From: UBA10438 sp044238605
GTDB lineage: Bacteria > Bacteroidota > Ignavibacteria > Kapaibacteriales > Kapaibacteriaceae
Direction: 5' to 3'
Assembly (NCBI GenBank): GCA_044238605.1
Contig: JBIICY010000007.1
Span: forward strand, 66,445-130,444
Length of the DNA stretch: 64,000 nt
Shown: positions 45,439 to 53,712 of the stretch, one piece after another
How positions within the stretch are numbered: the first letter of the stretch is position 1
Layout: each line of letters starts with the position of its first letter
Notes under the pieces: model-generated
The model's database searches: none
What the model saw: only the letters and a program-made list of their open reading frames with translations
Told to the model about the DNA's origin: nothing
Translations under genes and position numbers: made by a program

Positions 45439-46154
45439 AAACAATCGTCTGCATACCCACGTATAACGAACGCGAGAACATCACGCGCATGATTGACGCT
45501 GTGCATGAAGTGCTGTCACACGCCCATCTGTTGATCATCGACGATGGTTCGCCCGATGGGACAGCAGCCCTGGTCCGCGAACGAATGAACTCGGACGACA
45601 GAGTACATCTGATAGAGCGATCTGGGAAGCTGGGATTAGGCACTGCATACTGCGCTGGGTTTCAGTATGCTATAGCCCATGGATATGAGATCGTAATGCA
45701 GATGGATTGTGATTTCTCGCATGACCCGAAAGACCTAGCGCGGCTCTGGGAGTCTATTCAAGAGCATGATGTCGTAATCGGATCACGCTACATACAAGGC
45801 GTAAATGTGATCAACTGGCCGATGAGCAGGCTGCTCTTGAGCTGGTTTGCCAATCTCTATACGCGTGTCATTACCAGTATGCCTATCGCCGATGCGACTG
45901 GTGGTTTTAAGTGTTTCCGCGTCCACGTGCTTAAAGGTATCGATCTGAAGAAGATCAAATCAAACGGCTATGCATTCCAGATAGAGATGAATTACAAGGC
46001 CTGGCGAAATGGGGCTCGCATGGTAGAGATTCCAATCATCTTTATGGACCGCGTCAGTGGCGTATCGAAGATGAGTAAGAACATTGTCTACGAAGCCGCG
46101 TTTCTTGTTTGGAAGTTAAAACTCGGTACGATCTTCTCATTCGGTAAGCGATGA
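45435..46154 (+). CDS. Polyprenol-phosphate mannosyltransferase (DPM1-like, GT2)
   Basis: This 239-residue GT2 enzyme has the DPM signatures IPTYNERENI, IDDGSPDGTA, MQMDCDFSHDP and SRYIQGVNVINWP, and CFRVHVLKGID. It lacks the C-terminal transmembrane extension of some bacterial relatives, so it should be a soluble or peripheral enzyme making polyprenyl-phosphate-linked mannose or glucose from GDP- or UDP-sugar. The GTG start overlaps the preceding stop; its own stop overlaps the next gene by 4 nt, giving tight coupling. Confidence 0.92.
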   Translation: MKTIVCIPTYNERENITRMIDAVHEVLSHAHLLIIDDGSPDGTAALVRERMNSDDRVHLIERSGKLGLGTAYCAGFQYAIAHGYEIVMQMDCDFSHDPKDLARLWESIQEHDVVIGSRYIQGVNVINWPMSRLLLSWFANLYTRVITSMPIADATGGFKCFRVHVLKGIDLKKIKSNGYAFQIEMNYKAWRNGARMVEIPIIFMDRVSGVSKMSKNIVYEAAFLVWKLKLGTIFSFGKR

Positions 46155-48085
46155 TCGATGTAAGCATCATCATCGTCAACTACAATGTGAAGGACTATCT
46201 CCTTCAGTGTCTGCGCTCACTTGAACAGCTGGATGCATCTATCAGCAGGGAAGTGATCGTTGTAGACAACCACTCGTCAGATGGCTCGGTGCACGACCTC
46301 CAGCAGCAGTTTCCGTGGGTTGTGTGGATAGCACTCGATGAGAATATCGGATATGGCAGAGCCAATAACATTGGACTTGAGCGTGCCAGTGGACGCTACA
46401 CGTTGTTTCTTAATCCTGATACAATTGTTGGCAGAGATGTGCTGCAGACAATGACGTCGTATCTCGATGCGCATCAAGAGGTTGGTCTTGCTGGATGTAA
46501 GGTGCTTAATCCAGATGGATCGTTTCAGCTGGCCTGCAGACGTGGACTGCCAACACCCTGGGCGTCGTTTTGTAAGCTATTCGGGCTGCAGTCGATCTTT
46601 CCGAATTCACGTTTGTTTGCCGGCTATAATCTGACGTACCTGCCGATAGATCAGACCTATCCTGTTGATGCCCTGATCGGTGCCTTTATGATGGGCCCAA
46701 CCAGTCTGATGCAGTCTTTAGGGGGATTTGATCCCGCGTTCTTTATGTACGGCGAAGACATCGATCTGTGTTATCGAGTTAAGCTAGCAGGTCGAAGTGT
46801 GATGTACGTGCATTCTACGAGCATCATCCACTACAAGGGTGAGAGTACAAAGCGAAGCTCTATCAATGAGGTCCGTGTCTTCTACGAGGCCATGGAAATC
46901 TTTGCACGAAAGCACTTCGGCGGATCACGCATATTCCTCTCGTTCCTGCGTCTCGGCATTGCCGCCCGCAGTGTAATGGCGCGCATGTTGCGCAAGAAGC
47001 GCGAACTGGCGATATGGTGCGCAGACATGATAGCCATCAATGCGGTGTTGCTGTTTGCTACATCTGTGCGGTTTCAGAGCCCGTTCGGTTTTCCAGATTA
47101 TGCCTATCCGATCGTCCCGATAGCGCTTACACTGATCTCAACACTGGCACTGATTTCCGTTGGAGAGTACGTCGAATACCGTCCAACTGTGCGACGCAGC
47201 GCTGTTGGACTGCTTGTGACGTTCTTCATGTTGTCGTCACTGACGTATTTCTTCAAAGATTTTGGATTTAGCCGTGGTGTGCTGCTAATGACCATTGGCT
47301 TCAGCGTGGTCTTGTTTGCAGTTATCCGAGGCATTGCGTCGATAACAGACAGGGCATCGACGGCGCGGCGGCGCACGGTACTGCTTGTAGGTATCAACGA
47401 GAATACATCAAGAATCATCGAGGAATTGGAAAAGGCAGAGCGTCGCAATACTGAGATCGCAGGTGTTGTTGCCGCATCTTCGTTTTCCGACCGGGCATTT
47501 GCAGGATACCCAATTCTCGGCGACGCCAGCTACCTCGCGAGAATTCTCGACGTCACGGGCGCGCAGGAAGTAATCCTTACCGATCAAAGCATGCCCCATG
47601 AAAAGGCGATGGAGCTCATGATTGCATGTTCATCGCAGCGGGCTAGGTTTCATCTTGCTACGGACTACGACGACATTGTTACGGCGCGAATCATTAATGA
47701 TGTGGCAGGTGAAGAACCATCAGTATCAGTTCCGCCCCTTCTGAGATTTCGAAATCGCATGGCCAAACGGCTTGTGGACGTTGTCGTATCGATCCTTGTT
47801 TTGACGCTGGGCATGCCGGTTCTAATTTTGCACCGGAAATCTCGGCTCCATGCGCAATGGTGGAAGGTGCTTGTTGGCACAGCCAGCGTGGTGGGACTTT
47901 TTCCAGACGGTGTTGAGAGAACTTCGGGCAAGCCCGGGATTACGGGGCTTGTTCAGGTGTCGAAGAACACCAGTCTCTCAGCGCCGGCTATCGAACAACT
48001 CAACGATTACTACGTGCGGGACTATTCACTGGCACTGGACGTAGAGATCATCCTTAAGCAACTAATCAGACGCAATCGTGGCTAG
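46151..48085 (+). CDS. GT2 rhamnosyltransferase-like protein fused to a degenerate glycosylphosphotransferase
   Basis: The 644-residue protein starts with a full GT2 domain (about 1-270: VSIIIVNYNVKDYLLQCLRS, VDNHSSDGS, FLNPDTIVG, GEDIDLCYRVKLAG). From about 280 it continues with four transmembrane helices, a Rossmann CoA-binding-3-like domain (TVLLVGINENTSRIIEEL, IAGVVAASSF) and the tail of a bacterial sugar transferase: a membrane segment (RLVDVVVSILVLTLGMPVLI), KVLVGTASVVGLF, KPGITGLVQVSKNTS and the C-terminal DYYVRDYSLALD. The stretch that should carry the DRVGKNG loop, FR-x-M and the catalytic DELPQ is missing, about 80 residues, so the second half cannot be an active phosphotransferase. 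I infer a membrane-anchored or scaffolding glycosyltransferase. It overlaps accA by 8 nt. Confidence 0.85.
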   Translation: MIDVSIIIVNYNVKDYLLQCLRSLEQLDASISREVIVVDNHSSDGSVHDLQQQFPWVVWIALDENIGYGRANNIGLERASGRYTLFLNPDTIVGRDVLQTMTSYLDAHQEVGLAGCKVLNPDGSFQLACRRGLPTPWASFCKLFGLQSIFPNSRLFAGYNLTYLPIDQTYPVDALIGAFMMGPTSLMQSLGGFDPAFFMYGEDIDLCYRVKLAGRSVMYVHSTSIIHYKGESTKRSSINEVRVFYEAMEIFARKHFGGSRIFLSFLRLGIAARSVMARMLRKKRELAIWCADMIAINAVLLFATSVRFQSPFGFPDYAYPIVPIALTLISTLALISVGEYVEYRPTVRRSAVGLLVTFFMLSSLTYFFKDFGFSRGVLLMTIGFSVVLFAVIRGIASITDRASTARRRTVLLVGINENTSRIIEELEKAERRNTEIAGVVAASSFSDRAFAGYPILGDASYLARILDVTGAQEVILTDQSMPHEKAMELMIACSSQRARFHLATDYDDIVTARIINDVAGEEPSVSVPPLLRFRNRMAKRLVDVVVSILVLTLGMPVLILHRKSRLHAQWWKVLVGTASVVGLFPDGVERTSGKPGITGLVQVSKNTSLSAPAIEQLNDYYVRDYSLALDVEIILKQLIRRNRG

Positions 48086-49034
48086 TACTACCGTTCTCGA
48101 ATTCGAAAAACCGATCGCTGAGCTCGAAAAGAAGATCGAAGAGATGAAGGCGCTCACAGATACGCTGGATATTCAACCGCAGATTGATGAGCTCGAACAG
48201 CAGGTCGAAGGTCTTCGTGCAGAAATCTACAGAGACCTTACCCGCTGGCAGCGTGTACAGATTGCCAGACATCCAGACCGTCCGTATACGTTGGACTATA
48301 TCCAGCACTGCTTTGAGGACTTTGTAGAGCTGCACGGAGACCGGACCTATCGTGATGATCCAGCAATTGTCGGTGGCATTGCGAAGTTGGGATCTACCCA
48401 CGTTATGGTGATTGGTCATCAGAAGGGGCGTGATACAAAGTCTAATGTTCACCGCAACTTTGGCATGCCCAATCCAGAGGGATACCGAAAGGCATTCCGA
48501 TTGTTCCAGATGGCAGAGAAGTTTGCCATGCCGGTTGTGTGCTTCTTGGATACACCTGGTGCCTTCCCAGGTCTTGAAGCTGAAGAACGCGGTCAGGCAG
48601 AGGCCATTGCAAAGAACCTTCTCTTGATGTCCCAGCTTAAGACGCCAATTGTGATCGTGATCATTGGTGAAGGGGCTTCTGGCGGCGCACTCGGAATTGG
48701 TATCGGAGATCGCATCCTGATGCTCGAGAATGCATGGTACTCAGTTATCGCTCCCGAATCCTGCTCTTCGATTCTGTGGAGAAGCTGGGACTACAAAGAA
48801 CAGGCGGCAGAAGCTCTGCGGCTTGGTGCAAAAGACCTAGTCCAGGTTGGTATTGTAGACCGCATTCTTGATGAGCCTACAGGCGGGGCACACCGTAATC
48901 CAGAAGTGATGTTCTCTACGATGACATCGGTGCTTATCGAGGAGTTTTCACAGCTGGCAACCATCCCAGCAAAGAATCTCGTTCAGCAGCGGCGCGAAAA
49001 GTTCTACGCCATGGGCGTCTGGACAGACAAGTAA
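48078..49034 (+). CDS. accA: Acetyl-CoA carboxylase carboxyltransferase subunit alpha
   Basis: AccA with AccD transfers the carboxyl group from biotin to acetyl-CoA, the first step of fatty-acid synthesis. The 318-residue length is standard. It has the N-terminal coiled coil (ELEKKIEEMKALTD), GDRTYRDDPAIVGGIAKLG, HRNFGMPNPEGYRKA and the oxyanion stretch IGEGASGGALGIGIGDRI. It begins 8 nt inside the end of the fusion glycosyltransferase gene, so it is carried on the polysaccharide transcript. accD is not in the window. Confidence 0.96.
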   Translation: MASTTVLEFEKPIAELEKKIEEMKALTDTLDIQPQIDELEQQVEGLRAEIYRDLTRWQRVQIARHPDRPYTLDYIQHCFEDFVELHGDRTYRDDPAIVGGIAKLGSTHVMVIGHQKGRDTKSNVHRNFGMPNPEGYRKAFRLFQMAEKFAMPVVCFLDTPGAFPGLEAEERGQAEAIAKNLLLMSQLKTPIVIVIIGEGASGGALGIGIGDRILMLENAWYSVIAPESCSSILWRSWDYKEQAAEALRLGAKDLVQVGIVDRILDEPTGGAHRNPEVMFSTMTSVLIEEFSQLATIPAKNLVQQRREKFYAMGVWTDK

Positions 49035-49047
49035 CTCGTCCTTCCGG

Positions 49048-50811
49048 TTACCCGTTTGCGAACTGCAGCGCATGCAGCTTTGCGTACAGGCCTTGTGCTG
49101 ACAGTAGCTCGGCATGGGTGCCTGATTCGGCTACTTCGCCTTTATGCAGCACAAGGATTCTGTCGGCTCGTTGAATCGTTGACAATCGGTGGGCGATAAC
49201 AATCGAGGTACGTCCCTGTAGCATCGTTGAGATCGACGCTTCAATAAGCTGTTCAGATTCTGTGTCAATGCTCGATGTTGCTTCGTCTAGGATCAGGATG
49301 TCTGGATCTTGCGCTAGCGCCCTGCAGAACGAAATCAGCTGTTTTTGACCAACACTAAGTACGGCGCCTCGTTCACGAACGTTGGTGTCGTATCCATGAG
49401 GCAGCTTCGAGATAAATGCGTCTGCGCCAAGCTGTCGCGCGATCTTTTGCACATCTTCGCGTCGTATATCTGGGCGTCCTAATGAGATGTTCTCTTCCAC
49501 TGATCGCGAAAAGAGAAACACGTCCTGAAGAACCACTGCGATGCGCCTACGAAGATCCTCTTGCTTTACAGACCGGATTGACGTGCCGTCAACGAGTATG
49601 TCTCCTGCCTGATACTCATAAAACCTGCACAGTAGGTTGATGATCGAGCTCTTGCCGGCGCCCGTTGCGCCAACGATTGCAAGAGTCTCACCCTTTCGCA
49701 CACTGAATGACACATCCTTCAGGATCTGCGTAGTGCCATCGTATGAGAAATCAACGTGAGAAAACTCGATGCCAGACTGCAGGCTGTCGAAGCGCTTAGC
49801 GTCGGGGGCATCATCGATGGTGAGCTTGGTGTCCAGCATAGAAAAAATGCGCTCTGAGGCCACCACGCTGGACTGAAGCGTATTGTATTTCTCGGTGAGG
49901 TCGCGCACGGGACGGAAGAACATTTCGGTGAACTGTGCAAAGGCAATCAACATACCAACGGTCATTTCACCAGTGCCAATATGCCTTGCTGCATACCAGA
50001 CGATGATGGCAAGTGCAACGGAAGACAAAAACTCAACCACAGGGAAGAAGGTTGCGTAATACATGATCGACGTATCCTGCAACTCTCTGTGGGTCTTGTT
50101 GATCTCCCGGAATTGCGCTTCCATTCGGGACTCTTGCCGAAACAGCTGCACCACGGCCATACCTGTGATAAACTCATTGATGAACGAGTTCATCCGAGCA
50201 ACCTGCTGTCGGATCTTGCTATAGACAACCCGCACCTTTGCTCGAAAGATAAACGACGCTGTAAGCAGAAATGGAAGTATGATGATCGTAAGGAGGGTGA
50301 GATCAGATGACGTATTCCACATGAACGTCAGAATCCAAAGGATCACCATGATGTCGGAGATCATCAGCACTACGCCAGCGGAAAAAAGCTCGTTGAGAAC
50401 CTCTACGTCGCTCGTTACACGCGTTACGATGCGTCCTACCGGAGTGGTGTCGTAGAACCGCAGTGCCAGTGCCTGCACATGTTTGAACAGGGTGTTGCGT
50501 ATATCGAGCAGCACGCGCTGGCCTATCCAGGTCATCAGCAGGGAGAGTGCGTATTGTGTAGCCCCCTGCACGATAACCAGACCGAAAATGATCGCAATGA
50601 AGATGAACAGGCCGTTGAGATCGCCCTTTGCAATGTGATCGTCAACTGCAATGCGCGTGATGAAGGGGCGCAGCGGCCCCAGGGCCGATGAGGCAAGCGT
50701 CAGAAGAACGCCGCCGATCAGGTGCAGTTTGTATGGTTTGAGAAACTGCAGTAATCGTCGAAGGAGCCGGTAGTCGACTCGTTTAGCATTCGTCTCTTGT
50801 TCTTGGGCCAT
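49048..50811 (-). CDS. ABC exporter, fused permease-ATPase (MsbA/MdlB-like)
   Basis: The 587-residue half-transporter has six transmembrane helices in the first about 320 residues and an ATPase domain with Walker A GATGAGKSS, signature LSVGQKQLISFCRAL and Walker B ILILDEATSSID, then the switch His in IVIAHRLST. The LSVGQ signature is typical of the MdlB/YheH heteromeric branch. Substrates may be lipid or drug. A homodimer or an unlinked partner is needed. The ATG at 50811 is 3 nt after a TAATTTTG box, so it is probably leaderless; an in-frame TTG at 50817 would overlap that box and is less likely. Confidence 0.92.
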   Translation of the reverse strand: MAQEQETNAKRVDYRLLRRLLQFLKPYKLHLIGGVLLTLASSALGPLRPFITRIAVDDHIAKGDLNGLFIFIAIIFGLVIVQGATQYALSLLMTWIGQRVLLDIRNTLFKHVQALALRFYDTTPVGRIVTRVTSDVEVLNELFSAGVVLMISDIMVILWILTFMWNTSSDLTLLTIIILPFLLTASFIFRAKVRVVYSKIRQQVARMNSFINEFITGMAVVQLFRQESRMEAQFREINKTHRELQDTSIMYYATFFPVVEFLSSVALAIIVWYAARHIGTGEMTVGMLIAFAQFTEMFFRPVRDLTEKYNTLQSSVVASERIFSMLDTKLTIDDAPDAKRFDSLQSGIEFSHVDFSYDGTTQILKDVSFSVRKGETLAIVGATGAGKSSIINLLCRFYEYQAGDILVDGTSIRSVKQEDLRRRIAVVLQDVFLFSRSVEENISLGRPDIRREDVQKIARQLGADAFISKLPHGYDTNVRERGAVLSVGQKQLISFCRALAQDPDILILDEATSSIDTESEQLIEASISTMLQGRTSIVIAHRLSTIQRADRILVLHKGEVAESGTHAELLSAQGLYAKLHALQFANG

Positions 50812-50814
50812 GGA

Positions 50815-50822
50815 CAAAATTA
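50815..50822 (-). promoter_or_regulatory. -7 element 3 nt before the ABC exporter start
   Basis: The minus strand reads TAATTTTG, a perfect TAnnTTTG, then 3 nt, then the ATG at 50811. It lies in a 30-nt gap shared with the divergent MBL gene. Confidence 0.5.
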
Positions 50823-50829
50823 CACATCG

Positions 50830-50837
50830 TACTTTTG
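50830..50837 (+). promoter_or_regulatory. -7 element 4 nt before the MBL gene start
   Basis: TACTTTTG (perfect TAnnTTTG), then CAAG, then the ATG at 50842, with no room for a ribosome-binding site. Confidence 0.5.
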
Positions 50838-50841
50838 CAAG

Positions 50842-52248
50842 ATGATCACAATCACGCCATACGGTGCAGCAGGTGAAGTAACCGGGTCTGCATACCTAGT
50901 TGAAACTGAATCAGCGAAGGTGCTGGTGGACTTCGGAATGTTTCAGGGCGACAAAGACGACGATGCTCGAAATGTGATCCCCGGTAGAATCCATCGTATG
51001 GACGTTGATGCTGTGGTACTAACCCACGGACACCTAGACCACTGTGGACGTCTGCCACTTCTTGTGCGCGAAGGCTACCGAGGCCCGATCTATGCCACCC
51101 CTGCAACGCGAGACATGGCTGAAGTGATTCTCCTGGATTCTGCTCATATCCAGGAGTCGGATTTCGAGCGCCGTAGAAAGCGCTTTGCCAAACGTGGCAT
51201 CAAGATGAACCGAAACGATCAGCCGCTGTATGAAAAAGACGATGTAACGCAGACCATCGAGCTCTTTGAAGAAATCGACTATAATGCTCCGGTAGCAATT
51301 GCATCTGGAGTAACAGCAACATTCTTCGAGGCAGGGCATATGCTGGGGTCAGCATCAGTGGAACTTGTCGTTCAGAATGGTGATGATCGTAAGATCATCG
51401 TCTTTAGCGGAGATCTTGGTCCGCCGCATCTGCCATATCTGCGAGACCCGCAGCCCCCTGTCAAGGCCGACATCCTGATCATGGAATCAACCTATGGAGA
51501 CCGCGATCACAAGTCGCTGGCCGAAACTCTAGTAGAGTTTGAGAAGATCATCGTTGAAGCCGTCGAGACCAACGGCAAGATCTTTATCCCATCGTTCGCG
51601 ATTGGCCGTACGCAGCAGATGCTGTATCATATCGCTGAACTCATTCGCAAGAAGCGAATTCCCTCGTTGCCGATCTACCTTGATAGCCCCATGGCAATCA
51701 AGGCAACCAATATATATCGTCAGCACGAAGAGCTGATGGATGAAGAGAGTACTGAACTCCTCAAGGATGGTCAGCTCTATCACGATCTCAGGTCACTGCG
51801 TGTCTGTACAACGGCGGCCGAATCGCAGGCTATCAACGAAGCGCAGGGGCCGTTTATCGTGATCGCTGGCAGTGGAATGTGCACGGCTGGACGAATCATG
51901 CACCACATTCGACATAACATCGACGATCGTAACTGTCACTTCATCATCGCTGGGTATCAGTCAAGGGGCTCGCTAGGCCGCAGACTTGTTGATGGGGCAG
52001 CGGAGATCTCCATCATGGGAGATCGCAAGCTGGTGCGGGCTAAGATCCACACGCTTGGCGGCTTTAGTGCCCATGCCGGCCAGCGCGATCTTGTGCAATG
52101 GTATGAGCATGTTGCCGCTTCTGGAACGCCGATGACGTTCCTTACGCACGGCGAAGATTCTGCACGTACAGCATTGAAAGATCTGCTTCTCGAGCGATAC
52201 GGCGTGAACTGTTACATGCCAACGTATTCCGAACATCTTGTTTTGTAA
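50842..52248 (+). CDS. Beta-CASP metallo-beta-lactamase RNase-like protein
   Basis: The 468-residue protein belongs to the CPSF-like MBL/beta-CASP nucleases. Metal motif 2 is THGHLDHCGRLP; further ligands lie in FEAGHMLGSASVEL and FSGDLG. The beta-CASP part has PSFAIGRTQQMLYHI and SGMCTAGRIMHHI, and the C-terminal RMMBL region has HTLGGFSAHAGQRDL. Such proteins are endo- or exoribonucleases; bacterial members are poorly studied. The frame extends upstream across the ABC gene start, but homologues begin at MITITPYGAAGEVTGS. aspA follows after 11 nt. Confidence 0.92.
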   Translation: MITITPYGAAGEVTGSAYLVETESAKVLVDFGMFQGDKDDDARNVIPGRIHRMDVDAVVLTHGHLDHCGRLPLLVREGYRGPIYATPATRDMAEVILLDSAHIQESDFERRRKRFAKRGIKMNRNDQPLYEKDDVTQTIELFEEIDYNAPVAIASGVTATFFEAGHMLGSASVELVVQNGDDRKIIVFSGDLGPPHLPYLRDPQPPVKADILIMESTYGDRDHKSLAETLVEFEKIIVEAVETNGKIFIPSFAIGRTQQMLYHIAELIRKKRIPSLPIYLDSPMAIKATNIYRQHEELMDEESTELLKDGQLYHDLRSLRVCTTAAESQAINEAQGPFIVIAGSGMCTAGRIMHHIRHNIDDRNCHFIIAGYQSRGSLGRRLVDGAAEISIMGDRKLVRAKIHTLGGFSAHAGQRDLVQWYEHVAASGTPMTFLTHGEDSARTALKDLLLERYGVNCYMPTYSEHLVL

Positions 52249-52259
52249 TTGGATTTATC

Positions 52260-53654
52260 ATGCGCACCGAACACGACTTCCTTGGTGAACGTCAGCTTCC
52301 TGATAACGTCTATTATGGCGTTCAAACATTGCGGGGCAAGGAGAACTTCCACATAACCGGTATTCCGATATCGCATGCAGCCTCGTTCATTGTTGCCTTT
52401 GCGCACGTGAAGAAAGCTGCTGCTCTGGCCAACAAGGACCTTGGCGTGCTAGAGCCCGATGTTGCCGATGCGATATGCCGGGCATGCGATGCAATTGCGG
52501 CAGGGGAGCTGCATGATCAATTCGTTGTAGATGTGATTCAAGGCGGCGCTGGCACATCAACGAATATGAATGCCAATGAAGTGATTGCCAACAAAGCTTT
52601 GGAGCTCATGGGGCATCCAAAGGGGAGCTATGACGTTGTCCATCCGAACAACCATGTCAACTGCTCCCAGAGTACAAACGATGCCTACCCAACGGCGTTT
52701 CGTCTTAGTCTCTACGAGGAGATCGGAAAGCTGATCACATCACTTGGACTGCTGCAGGAGTCGTTCGCACGCAAGGGCAAGGAGTTTGCCGATGTGATCA
52801 AGATGGGGCGCACGCAGCTGCAGGATGCCGTGCCGATGACGCTTGGACAGGAGTTTGACTCGTTTGCGGTGAACATTGGTGAAGATCTGCGCAGACTCGA
52901 AGAAGCACGCATGCTGGTTACTGAGGTAAATCTTGGTGCAACGGCCATTGGCACGAGTATCAATGCGCCGGAAGGGTATCCTGAACTCTCGGTGAAGTAT
53001 CTCAAGTCCGTTAGTGGTGTGCCTGTAACGCTTTCGCAGAACCTGATTGAGGCTACCTGGGATAACGGGGCGTACGTGCAGGTTAGCGGCGTACTGAAAC
53101 GCGTAGCAGTGAAGCTTTCCAAGATCTGTAACGATCTTCGTCTGTTATCAAGCGGACCCCGTTGCGGATTTAATGAGATCAACCTGCCGCGCATGCAGCC
53201 GGGATCGAGCATCATGCCGGGGAAGGTGAATCCTGTTATCCCGGAAGTGGTAAACCAAGTCTGCTATCTGGTTATCGGTAACGACGTAACTGTAACATTT
53301 GCAGCAGAGGCTGGACAGCTTCAGCTCAATGTTATGGAGCCTGTGCTTGCGTACTGCTTGTTTCAGTCTATCGAGACACTCGGTAGGGCATGCACAACGC
53401 TCCGCGAGCTTTGTATCGATGGCATCACCGCTAACGCAGAACGCACGCGAGAAATGGTTCTCAACAGCGTTGGTATCGTCACGGCGCTCAACCCGATCCT
53501 TGGCTACGAACAAAGTGCCGCAATCGCGAAGGAAGCATTTGAAACAGGTGGCTCAGTGATAGATATCGTTCGTGCCAAGGGGCTTTTGTCCGACGAAAAA
53601 CTGGATGAGATCTTCAGCATCGAAAACTTGATGTATCCGAAGTTTATTAGGTAA
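52260..53654 (+). CDS. aspA: Aspartate ammonia-lyase
   Basis: AspA interconverts aspartate with fumarate and ammonia. The 464-residue protein fits AspA rather than fumarase: N-terminal RTEHDFLGERQLPDNVYYGV and QTLRGKENF. The substrate loop is GSSIMPGKVNPVIPEVVNQV and the late stretch FAAEAGQLQLNVMEPV is present. TSTNMNANEVIANKA is shared by both families. A heptamer repeat array starts 2 nt after its TAA stop. Confidence 0.92.
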   Translation: MRTEHDFLGERQLPDNVYYGVQTLRGKENFHITGIPISHAASFIVAFAHVKKAAALANKDLGVLEPDVADAICRACDAIAAGELHDQFVVDVIQGGAGTSTNMNANEVIANKALELMGHPKGSYDVVHPNNHVNCSQSTNDAYPTAFRLSLYEEIGKLITSLGLLQESFARKGKEFADVIKMGRTQLQDAVPMTLGQEFDSFAVNIGEDLRRLEEARMLVTEVNLGATAIGTSINAPEGYPELSVKYLKSVSGVPVTLSQNLIEATWDNGAYVQVSGVLKRVAVKLSKICNDLRLLSSGPRCGFNEINLPRMQPGSSIMPGKVNPVIPEVVNQVCYLVIGNDVTVTFAAEAGQLQLNVMEPVLAYCLFQSIETLGRACTTLRELCIDGITANAERTREMVLNSVGIVTALNPILGYEQSAAIAKEAFETGGSVIDIVRAKGLLSDEKLDEIFSIENLMYPKFIR

Positions 53655-53656
53655 GC

Positions 53657-53705
53657 AGCGAGCAGCGAACAGCGAGCAGCGAACAGCGAGCAGCGAACAG
53701 CGAGT
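53657..53705. repeat. Tandem heptamer array, AGCGARY type, 7 units
   Basis: Seven contiguous units alternate AGCGAGC and AGCGAAC and end with AGCGAGT, starting 2 nt after the aspA stop and ending 7 nt before the stop of the convergent gene. The unit and its orientation relative to the plus-strand gene are the same as in the array at 21506. Confidence 0.97.
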
Positions 53706-53712
53706 TCATACG

